Source of the DNA: Psilocybe azurescens
Lineage: Eukaryota > Basidiomycota > Agaricomycetes > Agaricales > Agrocybaceae
Direction of reading: 5' to 3'
Assembly (NCBI GenBank): GCA_023853785.1
Contig: JAJIRX010000838.1
Coordinates: 1-64,000, forward strand
Length of the DNA stretch: 64,000 nucleotides
Shown: one piece after another, positions 46,457-57,927 of the stretch
How positions within the stretch are numbered: position 1 is the first letter of the stretch
Layout: each line of letters opens with the position of its first letter
Notes under the pieces: model-generated
The model's database searches: none
Seen by the model: the letters and a program-made list of their open reading frames with translations, nothing else
What the model was told of the DNA's origin: nothing
Made by a program: the position numbers and the translations under genes

Positions 46457-49400
46457 TTATTTTAGCGGATAGAACTCAAGGCCTAGGAATGCTCGATGTT
46501 TTAAGAACAGAGTCGGGCCGAGATTCTTGGTAAACATGTCGGCAACGTTTTGATCGGTGCGGACGTGATAGAGTTTGATCGTGCCAAGCTCTTCCTGTTC
46601 TCGGATATAGTGGTATCTGATCTCCACGTGTTTAATACCCTTTTGAGTAACTGGATTCTGAGCGTTAAAGATTGCTCCTTTGCTGTCGGCATAGAGCGGC
46701 ACATGATCAATTGGTAAACCAAGTTCGCCAAATAAGATCTTGAACCATGCACAATCACGTGCACAGTCGGAAAGAGCCATGTATTCCGATACCGTGGAAG
46801 ATGTCGCAACAGGGATTTGAGTCTTCGAATGCCACTTGACCGCAGCATTAGCGAGACTAAAGAAGAACCCTTGTGTGGACCCGACGAAGCGCCCGATCAG
46901 GCTCCGTTTTGTCATCTCCATAGGAGGCATCACAGTACGTGTACAGGCCTTCGTTGCTGCCTCCATCGAACACTAGAGCATACTGTCGTGTACCTTTTAG
47001 GTAACGAAGCATATACATAGCTCGGTTCAGATGTTCTTCAGATGGGTTCGATGAGAACTTAGCCATCTGGCATACAGCGAATGCTATATCGGGTCTAGTT
47101 CCAATCATCAAATAGAGAATAGAACCAATCAACGATTGATAGCGTGACCGAATTTCATATGAACTCGTTCCCTCGAACGGTTCTGGTTTATACCCAGTGG
47201 GTAAAGGAGTTTTTGCATCTTTGGCATCAGTCATACCAAAACGCTTGAGAATCTTGTCAAGGTAATCCGTTTGATCGAGATAGATCTTTCGGTCCTTATA
47301 GACAATCTTCATGCGGAGAAACTCTCGGCATACTCCTAAGTCACGGCACTCCCACTTGTCCATGAAGATAGCCTTCTTCTGTTTGACTAAAGTGGAGTTC
47401 GGACCGGTGATGACTATATCGTCAACATATGCTAGTAAAATTACCAGCGTACCATCTGCGTGGCGCGCAACAAATATGCCTGCGTCTGCGTATAATCGCT
47501 GGAAGCCGAACTCTTTGAGGGATTTATCGAGTTCATGCCACCACGCTTTCGCGGCTTGTTTCAAGCCATAGAGCGCTTTGAGTAACCGGAGTACTTGTGT
47601 TTCTTTTCCACGGACGGTAAATCCAGGAGGTTGCTCCATATAGATTTCTTCGTCTAAATTTCCATATAGAACGCCGGATTTCACATCAAGTGCCTCAACA
47701 GTCCAATTCTCTAGCGCTGCTAAAGCAAGGACCACTCTGAACGAAGCAGTAGAGAGTGTGGGTGAGAATATCTCAGTGTAGTCAATTCCTTCTATCTGTG
47801 AGAAGCCTTTGGCCACGAGTCGGGCTTTGTATCGGCCATCTGATTTGATGTCGAATACCCAACGGCATTTGATGCAGTGTGCACCTGGAGGTAGGTTACT
47901 AAGCACGTAGACTTTTCGCTGCTTGAGTGCCTCTAGTTCTTCAAGCTGTGCTTTTCTCCAACGCTGTTGTTGCTCAGCAGGAAGCTTCGCAATATCCTTT
48001 GATGTCCAATCTCGGACTTCGGAAGGATCGGGTAGGTCATTGTGGTGAGAAATCGCGTGAGCTAAAAGCGATTCAAACCCTAATTCTCCCCCCTTCTGTG
48101 ACTGATTTAATCACATCCTGCGCATGGGATATACTCTTCTGGTGTTTCCAACCAGTTGGTACCGTTTCACTGAATTCAGGTGATGTTAAATCAGGTACGG
48201 ATCCTGTTACATCTGACCGCCAGGGTCTTTTCCTGAGATCTTTATCGGTGGTTGTTCCCGGAGGGTATACGTTCCCTCCTCTGCGAGGTGGGTTCCTCGG
48301 CCTGTCGGACCTTCTTGGTCCCGTCTCATTATTATCTCCCCTTGAGTAGGCATGGGCGGTGCTCTACTACTATGAGATGGTCCTGGCTGTGAACCACTCG
48401 GTTCCGGAGCTCTCGTACTCGACGGAGGGTGAGGTTGAGATGCCGTGTAGACGGCTGAGGCGGTCCAGCATCATCGCCAGGAGTAGCTAACTCGGGCGGA
48501 GCGGACACCTTTGGTGGGGCAGGTCACGTAGAACGGCGAGTCATCCGAATCATCATCATCGGAGTCTCCAAATTCTATTTCCACAACAGGATTATCTCCT
48601 TTTTATTAGTCTTCTCACGGGCTTTAGAGACCGGAGGTGTTTTTAGTGGTATGCATCTTGGGAATAGAGCTTCATCAAACAGCGCTGTGGCTGCGAAGAA
48701 GACTCTATTATGGTACCCGGTATTACCGGTGCGCATAAATATCATGTAGGCTTCATGCCCTTCACGATATCCCAGGAATATCATTAACTCCGATTTAGGA
48801 GATAGCTTATTCTTTCTCACATCTTTATGGAGATAGACATAAGCACCACATCCAAAGACTCTAAGTTTGGACAGGTCAGGCTTCTCGGAGGTGATCCCAT
48901 AAAAGGGTGTACTCCACGAGAGCCGTTGTACTGGTGTGCGATTATAGAGATAGACAGCGTGTAATACACTGAACTCCCACCAGGACTCGGGTAGGCACGC
49001 TTGTAAGCGCATTGCCTGAGATTTTTCATCAATGGTCCGATTAAAGCGTTCAGCGCGACCATTCATCTGGGGTTGATGTGGTACGCTTAGCTTAATTTCA
49101 ATACCTGCATCTTTCAAGAGTTTCGTATATGCCTTGGACATGTATTCTCCGCCGTTGTCACTGAACCACGCTTGTATGTAAGCGTTGAATTGCCTACTGA
49201 CATAAGCAATCCATTGTTCTGTGGCTTCTAGAGCTTCTGACTTCTTCCGAAGCAGAATGATCCAGGCGTGTGAAGTACAGTCATCCAAAAAGGATATAAA
49301 GTATTTAAACTTATGGTACGAAAGTACCGGAAACTCTTTAGATCAGAGTGAATTAGCTCGAAGGGTTTACTTGCGCGTTTAGGGTTCTCAGCGAATGTTC

Positions 49401-50381
49401 GCGAGGTCATTTTCCCTTTAGCACAGCCTTTGCATATAGCTTTATCCTTAGGTATTTGTAGACCAGATGGGAAATTCTCGGTTTTACCCGGTAGTTTGCC
49501 CAATACTTGATCTGAGGGATGTCCCATGCGACGATGCCATAATTCGTAGCTATCATCAAGCATAGTTTCATACACCATCAAGTTCTGTCCGGAGACAATT
49601 TGGGTTTTAACCCAATATAGATTATCTTTTCAGATGGTTCTGCAATAAAGAGAATCTCATCCGTAGATTTATCTATAAAATTCAAAACGCTGGAATCTCC
49701 TTCGACTTTCGTGTCAGGTCCAAGCATTTGACGCATTGACAGGAGTCTAGTTTTCATACTCGGCATGTAAAGTACCGGATGTAAACGAAAGACAATCTGT
49801 CTGCCGATGGGAGTTTGAAGCTAAGGAAAATTGTTCCTCGGCCAGGAATAGGTATGATCTTGTCCGCAGTTTGAACAAGTATTTCCTTTCCTTTTTCGAA
49901 TTCCGCATATTCGGCAAGATCGGCTAAATTCCCTGTAAAAGGCACATGATGCGCCGGAATCTACCATCCACATGGTTTTGTTTTCCATGAATGAGAGTAA
50001 ATCTCGTAGCTTATCTTTGCAATTCTGACAATTGGAGCTAAACTCAACATCATTGTTCGTGTTTCTACCACAATTACATAAATATTGTACTCGACTATCT
50101 ACAGCTTGATCAGCTGGTAGGAGCATATTTAGTGGTTTGCAGTGAGTGAATGCAAGAGGATTTACGTACAAGTATTCAGTGTTATTTGCGACTTCGTCTT
50201 CGTAGTCCCTATAAGGGGAAGGCGTTCCAAAATCAATGGAGTCGCGGTAGTCCTGAGATACCTTGTTGCCATTTTCATCAACCGCATGGGGATGAAGGTT
50301 CATTTGCTTTTGAACCGGATCGACAGCTCGATTCTTTCCTTTATCCACGTAAGGAGTCATGTGTACCCGTGAAAGCGCCAT
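46457..50381 (-). pseudogene. Copia pol (protease, integrase, reverse transcriptase, RNase H), frame-disrupted
   Basis: Domains occur in copia order. Protease has MWMVDSGAS near 49.97 kb. The GAG-pre-integrase domain has LWHRRMGHPSDQVLGKLPG. The integrase core has DDCTSHAWIILLRKK, WFSDNGGEYMS and PHQPQMNGRAERFNRTIDEK (D,D,E). Reverse transcriptase (46857-47906) has CRWVFDIKSDGRYKARLVAK, LYGLKQAAKAWWHELDKSL and AYVDDIVITG. RNase H has DASYGDDKTE, then KTQIPVATSSTVSEYMALSD and YADSKGAIFNAQNPV. Consecutive domains sit in different frames, with changes near 49.94, 49.80, 49.60, 49.30 and 46.91 kb. At 49.94 the cause is one extra base in a T run. The sequence between integrase and RT (47.9-48.6 kb) is also broken. 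Confidence 0.85.
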
Positions 50382-50499
50382 CGGGCGTCCATGCCAAAGA
50401 GAACTCTGGTTCTGGAGTTTCTTCCAAAAGGCATAGGGGTTTCCACCATACTCTTCTTCGGGGTCAAAGATAGACGGGCTTCTGGAACCAGGAGTGGGG

Positions 50500-52219
50500 C
50501 TCGACTTGGTTGCCAGTTACGATCTTCTTCTCATGGGGAATCAGATCCCGTAATGATGTAGGGACTGATGTCGTCACCTTCGTACTCAGGGAATGGCTCA
50601 ACTGTAGAAGGAGCGGGTTCCGGAGTAGCGGCTTTCGGCGGGGGAGTCAATGACGTGTTCGTAAATGGATCGTGGAGAAACCTTGATTGGGGTCAAAGGT
50701 TTCAATAGGAGTTCCCTTGTTGGAGAGGGATCCACGAAAGGCTCATCTACTTCCATGTCTTGCTCGATGATTTGCTCAAACTTTTGAGGGTCTGAGTTGT
50801 TGGCTGTGCACCAATACGATCAGCGAGTTTCTTGGCTTTGTGGAATGTGGGATATGGAGCTGATCCAGCTTCACGTCGTGCCTTGGCAGGCTTGACATTC
50901 GCGAATAGCAACGCCGGAAAGGCCAAATGAGGCGACTGAATGAGAAGGTTCGAATGGAACCAAAGAAGAACGGTCGGCTTGATAGCCGTCCATACCTTCT
51001 TGCGGTGATGGAGAATCAGAGATTGTGATCGCATGTCCGGATTCGGGAGAATCGGGAACAATAACAGCAGGGCGATCAGAGATCGTGTAGTTGCCGAGCA
51101 TGAGTGCTGGCATGTCTACCTGCATAGGTGATGCTATCACGGCCGGTCATCCCTCGGAGTTAACTTCAGCGATGTGCGAATGCTCATGCTTTGGTGCAGC
51201 TCGGCGAGTGCGCGTGCGTGTGCAATGATCGTTTCCTTTGTCATCCTTCCATTTCTTTGTGAACGGCTTCTTCCCTTTCGGGTCGAAGTGGAGAAGATCC
51301 TCCTGCACGTTGGTCCGAATGTTTTGAGTAGGGCCTTTATCGGCGATAGCCGATATCTTCTGAGCATTGGGCTTCTTGGGAGGAGAAGTTGTTCCCTTCT
51401 TGATATAGGTAGTACCCTTCTTAGGCTTTTCGCTCAGGAAGGTGACCAAATCGAGATGCCCAGGTGACTCTAATAGTCTCCTGCAACGTGTCGAGAGTCA
51501 TGGTAGAAGTCACGGTGTGCGACTCCTTGTACGACTCGATCATACGTTGATAGAGCGGATTACGTGCGTGGGGTCGTTCGGTAAGAGGAAGTCGCGGCGA
51601 GTAAAATGAGACAAGCGAGTGATTCGGAAATGATGCGGACGGTGTCGGGAGAACCGGGTGCTGCGCCAGGAGCTGGTTCGAGTGGAAGACGTTTGTATTC
51701 AGTTCGGAAGTGGGGCGATTTGTGGATTGGGATCGGATAGATCGATCTTGTAATCTCGGAGCTTCTTGAAAGTATCAAGAGTCTCAACGAATTGTTGGGT
51801 ACTGTAGTTAGCGGTTAACCAATCCCAAGCTTCCTTAGCAGTCATGCTGAAAACTTGTTTGTAGATATCGTCCCACAAGGTAACTGAAAGAATACCCTTA
51901 GCCCGGGAGTTGGCTTCGGTATACTCCTTTTGTGCCTTTGAGAACTGATCGGATTCATGCTGATAGACTTGGTAGAGTGCCTGGTACCGGCGATTGCGGC
52001 AGCATCGGCGTCAGGGGCAAACATGGTTGGTGCGGTAGGAGCTGGACCGGTTGGAGCGACCAGCCTTCCTTCAAGCACGTTCCTAATGTTACCAATCTCG
52101 ATAGCAGATTCCATCTTGTCTTTCCATTCTCGGAGACGAGTGCCAGAAAACTTTGGGTATTTGCTGACATCGAGGGGAGATGGTTTTGCTTGGAGGTCGA
52201 CATTGTTATCTGTAAACAA
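50500..52219 (-). pseudogene. Copia gag region, frame-disrupted
   Basis: Starts MFTDNNVDLQAKPSPLDVSK, then KFSGTRLREWKDKMESAIEI, a typical copia Gag opening. The continuation (ILSVTLWDDIYKQVFSMTAK, EAWDWLTANYSTQQFVETLD) is in another frame. Further down to about 50.5 kb only Pro/Ser-rich, broken frames occur. Gag and pol may be one polyprotein. Confidence 0.65.
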
Positions 52220-52641
52220 TAGACGTTAGCGATCATGGTCTGAGGTATAGTGAGCGATATGAAATCGAGCTTCTAACTAAAGACCTGCACTAGTCGTCTA
52301 GAACGTTGAGTTAACAACTGTTCATGTCGAGCAAAGCGATTTGTTCATCATGCAGCAAAAAAATATCGCTTGACTAGAGCGTCTGCAGAGGATGTTGCTC
52401 AACTCAAATGGAGATCAACGAAGAGACAAAGCTCTATTCATTGTTACTCGACATTGTGGAGACTAGGTTACACAGCGAGCTATGGCTCAAGCTGACCAGC
52501 GAGCATAGCTACAAGCATGCGACAGGGAGCTAGGCTCAACACTGAAGCAGCGAGCTGGGCTCTAGCTGTACAGGCCAGAGTTACGAAGCGTTGAGGGTAA
52601 TCCACTGGTGGAGCCTAAGCTCAACGCCAGGAACGTCCTCG

Positions 52642-52653
52642 GGGCCCATAACC
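52642..52653 (-). promoter_or_regulatory. Copia primer-binding site complementary to the initiator tRNA-Met anticodon arm
   Basis: Immediately after the 5' LTR the minus strand reads GGTTATGGGCCC, complementary to GGGCCCATAACC, which is the anticodon stem-loop of eukaryotic initiator tRNA-Met. This is the half-tRNA priming arrangement known from Drosophila copia and yeast Ty5, rather than priming from a tRNA 3' end. Confidence 0.8.
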
Positions 52654-53013
52654 TGTTGCAATAATATAGTAACTACTATCGAGGCTATGTACGTAGTGGT
52701 ATGGTTACCTACTCGAACCCATATACTACTGACCTGTAAGCTTGTATGTATGTACTTAAGTGCGTAGTGAGCGCTGTACTGAAGTGAGGAACTTCGTTAT
52801 TTATTAGGAGCAGAACTACGCTACTTATATACGTTTCTACATAGTTTGTGCATATTTACATACTACATATATTAGGAAACATATATCATGTGCATATCAT
52901 GTGCTATAAAGCACGCCATAATTACGCCATATTCACGTGCAACCTTTCAGTCATGTGCACTGTGTAACGCTAACGTTCACGTGCATGTCACGTGCTGTCA
53001 CATAGTTTCAACA
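52654..53013 (-). repeat. Copia 5' LTR
   Basis: Same 360 bp as 46042-46401 with no difference seen. The CACGTG motifs are at 52934, 52978 and 52989, near the upstream (U3) end in the transcribed direction. Confidence 0.95.
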
Positions 53014-53153
53014 ATTTTTTCTTTAGCAAGTTGCTTTGAACTCTTGTTCAGCTTGATGCGCTTTGTCGCAGATTGTGACGGTTGCCGAACTCCAAAACTG
53101 GTACCACAGACAACTGTTACACCTTTAGATAGTCCTTTGCGCTTACCCATCAT

Positions 53154-53517
53154 AGCACACTACGACACAAGAAAGGAGCAGGACGGAGAGCGAGAACGCA
53201 AGACAAGAGTTTGTGCAGACAAGAGTGAATGGTCATGGTGGCGAATGAAGAACAGGTACGAGGAGCGTTTCCCAAAGGATCTAATCCGCAGACTGACATA
53301 TCACTGATAGTTGTCAGGTGTCAGTGGCGCATCAGCTGTCGTGCCTAGAGGCGCACACTACCTGAGTTCCCAGGGCCTTCGTGGAGGTCATCGTTGAGCA
53401 CAGTTAGCAATGATTTATACACCACTCAGTGCGCTCTGTAATGTATTCACCTAATAGCAGAAATGTGTTAGCTTTTCTATTTTACAAGTCATTAGACTTA
53501 TATACTGCACTATATAA
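53154..53517. other. KDZ transposase promoter region
   Basis: About 360 bp between the transposase start codon and the right terminal repeat. No other gene is seen. Confidence 0.5.
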
Positions 53518-54192
53518 ATGTGTCCAAAGACAGGTGCTGCAAAGGAGAGGCTGAAGAATGCATAGTAAGTGGAAAGAGAAGCGGCAGTGAAGGAAGGAAG
53601 GCCAGAGTAAAGGAGTGCGGGAGCGCCCTGCATAATTGGGTTTACAGACAGAGACGGAGACTACATGGAATAGAGAGGATGATGAACACATATCCGGTGG
53701 GAAGGGAAGGAGCGGCAGTGGAGGAAGGAAGGGCAGAGCAAAGGAGCGTGAGAGCGCAGGAGCGCCTTCTAATTGAGGAAATGGCACACGGACAGGTCGG
53801 GGAGCGGCAAAAGTGATGGCGCTGTCAAGCAGTGCCTGAAAGCAAAGGCGGGGAATGGGCGCAGAGCAGTGTGCCGACCACCGTAGTCGACGGGCGGCAT
53901 GCGATTGACCGGGCGTTATGTACCTTACGATGTGAACCGTCCGAAACATCCGATATCGTATTATCTATTATCCTTGTCTAATCTATTATCTAGTCTAATC
54001 AGCTATCTAGTCTAATCTATATCGATCTCTAATCTACGGCGAGGAGTAGGAAATATTATAATAAAGTGGACATTTAGGGAGAGGAATAACGAGAGGTAAG
54101 GCAAAGAAGGGGAAGGGATACAAACCAGGGGAAATGATGTGATCGGTTCATGTCAGCTGTTTTCACTCGGAGGGTGGGAACCTAAGGTGTAA
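53518..54192 (-). repeat. Right terminal inverted repeat of the KDZ element
   Basis: Inverted copy of 37019-37695. By eye the two differ by only a few substitutions and several one-base indels in C, G or A runs. Confidence 0.88.
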
Positions 54193-55717
54193 CGAAATCT
54201 TGACCAACAACCACTCGACCGCGTCCGACGCGACGACGACGACAATAAATACTGAATGACAATGAAGATTAACCAAACTCTATATTGCGGCACTTTGATG
54301 CGCGTTTCTCGTCTGGAATTTAAACAGCAACAACATCTTGAACGTCGCCCAGAATTTCGCCAGAATATTGGCAATCATGTTTGTGCATCAAATTCGTCGA
54401 CATTGGAAGCTCCGTGTCATTGGAAGGCCATACTTTGCCAGTTGTTTATCAACGCTCATTTCTTTGGTATGTATTTCGTTGGTGATCTTCCTCAACTTCC
54501 TTGTTGACAGGGTTCGCAGACAGGAGTCCCAAAACAACCAAGTGATCGCACACGATGACAGGGCTCAACTGCTAACATTAAGGCCACAAAATATGGGAAA
54601 TACGTTATTGACGAAAGTTCTTCATGCCTCGATTATCGTCTGGCCTACGTGCTCATTGTGCCAGACTGTCAGCAAGCCGCTGTGCGCATCGTATACGCCA
54701 TTTTGCTTGTGCGAAACAAACCAGCCCCTCAATACTGGTTCGGACCTCACTCTTCGAAATCTTCCGCGTCTGTGGTCTATATCACTATACACCATCATCA
54801 ATGAAGCGCAGAACCTCCTATGAAAATCTAGTCGGTGAGGATCTTGTTGCGGATTTATCAGAGCTTCAAATAACAAACAAAAACACGCTGGTTGCATGAC
54901 ATCGAGCAGCCTTTCATCGTAGACGCCAGTCAAGCCTGGATAGCACTGAGACTTTTCAGTCTGTATGACGCAAATATATACGACTTGAAAACGTATTTCA
55001 AGACTTGTGGAGGCACATGCTAGTCTGCCCTATGCAGGTGGGTTAATGTTCCCACTTATTCGGAATTCCCTTTATATACAGCTAACCTTTTCTACTACCT
55101 AGGTCATGTCATGGCCACACTGGTACGATCAACACCTCCTTATGGTCCCGCCCTGCATCTTCGGTTCACCGAAAGTATGACCTCCGATCACATGCATCGT
55201 TCCGGGCTACGATGTCGTCCTTCAAGAACCCTACGTAGGTGGATACCTACCGCGGAAGAAAAAGACGTATACAAACCGTCCGCTCATTGGGTTACAACTG
55301 GGATTAAAAATAAAAGAAAATGATCAAGAAATCATCCTCCCGCCTTATCTGGAGGCTCTGCTCAAACTGATTAGCTGACTTGACGCAGTTTCTGTCCACT
55401 CCGCATTGACACACCTCGGACTCGTCGTCACCCCTGATAACGGTCGAGGCCATGAATGCCCAGTAACTGCCACATTTCCTTCGCCGGCGCGCATCACCTG
55501 TACCCGATATTGTCCTTCTATGACCAATGTCGTATCTCAACATACCAAGTATTATCACGAAGGGACACTAAGACTGCACCCACTTTCTGGCTTTGTCGGT
55601 GGGCCCAGAAAGAAGAGGTCATGCATCATGGGTCGTGTGCCGCAGCACGTAACATGGCAGAGATAAAAGGTTTTATGGAATAAAATACAGCTATCTATAT
55701 CTACACCGGGATAATAC
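54193..55717. other. Gene-poor region with two unassigned plus-strand frames
   Basis: 54338-54823 (161 codons) contains one hydrophobic stretch (CLSTLISLVCISLVIFLNFL) followed by basic and polar sequence. 55111-55683 contains overlapping frames such as VSVHSALTHLGLVVTPDNGR and MHHGSCAAARNMAEIKGFME. I recognise neither. They may be exons of an unknown gene or remnants. Confidence that any is a gene is low. Confidence 0.35.
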
Positions 55718-57263
55718 TTAGAGTACAGTAGGCAAAGTAGCTAACATCGATCTCCAGATGTTGTACGCAGCGAAAGGGAGCATGATTCCCAGAATAACCC
55801 ACATTGGCATGACGAAGAACACAGCGGGATCCCTCCAAGAGTGTTTGAACACTGTAACGATGCCTGCGAGAATACTAACCATTGAGAAAGAGAGCATGAA
55901 GATGACGCCCGACATATGGAAAGTCAGATGAAAGGCGATTCGAAGAACTGGTTGATCATTAGAAGATCTGTTTAGTTAATTCCTCAGAGGTGAAGACGAT
56001 GTTGAAGTAGCTTACACGACTTTGTCCTCTCCCAATTGGTACGTATCGTATTCGAGGTTTGGATAGATATGGACAACGGGTCATCATCCATTGAAGGAAA
56101 GACAAGACGTAGAGCCATAAAAATCGGACGGCGAATAGCGCGTATGATCCTCCGCAACACCCCCGACTTTGCTATGATATTGTTCGCTGCCGGCCTCGAG
56201 AGCTGTAAAATCGCGAAAATGCCAAGACCAATGACTGCGAGAAAACACTCTTGCAGCCAGAACTTGAAGCCCGCAGCCTGCCAGGATTCGAAATATTCTT
56301 CCATAGTAACCGTAGATCTATCCTCTGGTAGAGAACCGAAATCCCACTGAGGGTCGGTAGTGAACTGATACAGGATATACGTCCAGAGGGCGGTCCATGC
56401 CGACGAAAGTACTATGCCCACACTGTACATCATCCCTCGATTAACTGCAAATAAAATAGGTTACCATTACGAAGTATAAACCAGAGTAATAGTTCATACC
56501 TGAATATAACACCTCCGACTGGTCTGTACTAAAGAAACCAGGCAATACATTCGACGAATTATACTCGTACAGACCCAGGATATAAAGTCTATCACACAAA
56601 CTGTCAGCGCGTCTCTCATAGAATGACAGCAAGGACGACTTGCAAAGTAGTTATCGGTACGCCTATAGCCCAATCCGTCCAAGTGGCTGCGGCCGATTGG
56701 TTGGCATACCCGAGCATAGCTTTCGACAGCCCAAATGCAATGACAGAACTGCAGACAATAATTCGGTAGGGAGTGATGTCGGGATTGGCAGGCTTGAAAT
56801 AAGAGGTAGAGTCAGATGTAAACTCGTCGGAAACGTATTCAGGACGGTCTATTGAGAATAACGCAAGGAGCCTCCAGACGAGGTCCATACAGTCTGGCTT
56901 GAAAAGCCATGACAGAGACGAAGGTATGTCCTCTCGAGATTCATAGGCGCTAAGAGCGAAGAAACTATCCTCATATAATTAGTTACGAATCCATAAGAGA
57001 GTCTATGGAGCGCACATCACCGATAGAAACGTCCCAGCTACCCATTCTAACGTAGTGGACACTATAGCTCCTCCATTTTGAGTTACGATGGCCTTGGCGG
57101 TCCCCAGTCCAACCGTGGTGGTAAGTATAGCAAGTCGATACGGCGTGATCTTTGGATGCCAGGCCTTTTCAGTCCGATTCGAAAGTGAATCATGGTATGG
57201 TGGATACGATGGGTAGCCAGTATGAGAGGGGTTCGATGGGTATACGACATGTCCTTCGGTCAT
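55718..57263 (-). CDS. Multi-pass membrane protein of unknown function (intact paralogue of the 3.8-7.5 kb pseudogene)
   Basis: Unknown function. ATG 57263 gives MTEGHVVYPSNPSHTGYPSY, a Tyr/Pro/Ser-rich cytosolic-looking N terminus, then KITPYRLAILTTTVGLGTAK as a first hydrophobic segment. Later exons repeat the theme (DITPYRIIVCSSVIAFGLSK), suggesting an internal duplication of a K/D-ITPYR helix unit. Further hydrophobic segments are RGMMYSVGIVLSSAWTALWT, CFLAVIGLGIFAILQL, GVIFMLSFSMVSILAGIVTV and VFFVMPMWVILGIMLPFAAY, so at least six membrane spans are likely. A basic loop (LRRIIRAIRRPIFMALRLVF) lies between spans 4 and 5. Several short introns; stop 55718-55720. A longer start at 57317 is possible but adds a sequence less conserved in the pseudogene. 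Confidence 0.75.
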
Positions 57264-57927
57264 GCGCGGTCTTTGCAGCTGGTGTGTTTGTACAATGAGA
57301 CTCCGAGTCTGAAACACAAAAACGTTTTAAAAGGCCGCGATGTAGGAAGTTTTGGTTGTAATGAAACAATGGATAGTGAGTTAACAGTTGGGCTCTGAGC
57401 GTAAGGTGGCGTGGCTCGCCGTTCAATTCGGCATCTCGGACCTTGAACCTACTTGCCTTGTACCTAAATTCACCGTGTTGTTCAAACATCATTTGCTAAG
57501 TTTTCGACCTCATTGTTTCACAGCACTCAATCTCATTCAGTCGGCATTCAATATTCAGGCTTCAGAGGGTTCTTACTATTTCAACAAACCGATCGACATT
57601 CATCGATCATCTTTAATCCAACCGAAATTTTTAAATGTTGGATTCTTACAATACAATGCAAGATACGATCCTCCGCCGTTAATAAATGGTTGATCGTCAC
57701 TGCACTGCGTCACCTCACTGATCTCGTCACCCATAAACTCAATACACGCCGTTTGTGCATGGACTATGCACCTTCTCCAGTATGTCTTTGCGCGTCTCTT
57801 TTCCAAGGCATCCTACACTCCCTACAATCCCTACCGTTGTTACCTTTTGTGTCGCCTCTGAATACTTGGTGACTATTGCCGTAAAGCGTCTGCAACTTTC
57901 AATAGCTTTGCGCCTTCCCAAACGTAT
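57264..57927. other. Divergent intergenic region between the membrane-protein gene and gene F
   Basis: The left part (to about 57405) is the segment copied into the pseudogene at 4.6-7.5 kb. The right part from about 57.70 kb resembles the gene B upstream region. No separate gene. Confidence 0.5.

Larger units (their letters stand above)
46042..53013 (-). mobile_element. Full-length Ty1/copia retrotransposon with identical LTRs
   Basis: The 6972 bp element is flanked by ATTTT at 46037-46041 and 53014-53018. The two 360 bp LTRs appear identical throughout. It is transcribed on the minus strand: 5' LTR 52654-53013, primer-binding site 52642-52653, gag/pol, polypurine tract next to 46402, 3' LTR 46042-46401. 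It lies within the first coding exon of the KDZ transposase. Identical LTRs mean a recent insertion. Confidence 0.95.
42684..53153 (-). pseudogene. KDZ-superfamily transposase, split by a copia insertion
   Basis: The ATG at 53153 (or 53150) opens a basic N terminus (KRKGLSKGVTVVCG, then KRIKLNKSSKQLAKEKI). The copia element is inserted at this point, and the frame resumes as DRQVQLA at 46036. Downstream exons give the CxC-type cysteine region (CPPCLYEIEDEPPLKFRFLA and TMDGNNSLKLVD), then the KDZ core: CLGYDIMCAFVTTLKKS, CRLSGVVPAFHGHAHNRFCQ, DFEESERTFSRSNELASVTR and ASGNFIYQNYRQAL. C-terminal helical segments end FIELLDSVSLVDSS, stop 42684-42686. The core also shows a frame change at about 44.24 kb. 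As it stands it cannot make a normal transposase without splicing out 7 kb. Confidence 0.85.
37019..54192 (-). mobile_element. KDZ-type giant DNA transposon (about 17.2 kb) with nested copia element
   Basis: Bounded by near-identical inverted repeats of about 675 bp starting TTACACCTTAGGTTCCCACC. It contains, all on the minus strand, a KDZ-superfamily transposase gene (42684-53153) and a second gene of unknown function (38114 to about 41290). Subtracting the 6.97 kb copia insertion leaves roughly 10.2 kb, a plausible size for these elements, which were described in mushrooms as Kyakuja-Dileera-Zisupton transposons. The flanks TTCCCCTC and CGAAATCT do not form a target-site duplication, so rearrangement after insertion or a misjudged border is possible. 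Confidence 0.8.

Noticed and set aside
42684..53153. TET/JBP dioxygenase gene within the KDZ element, as known for some mushroom KDZ transposons
   Set aside because: I found no HxD...H dioxygenase motif in any exon block. The second gene of this element is a different, unknown protein.
37019..54192. Starship-type or viral giant element
   Set aside because: No captain tyrosine recombinase or viral core genes are seen. Long terminal inverted repeats and a KDZ core point to a DNA transposon.
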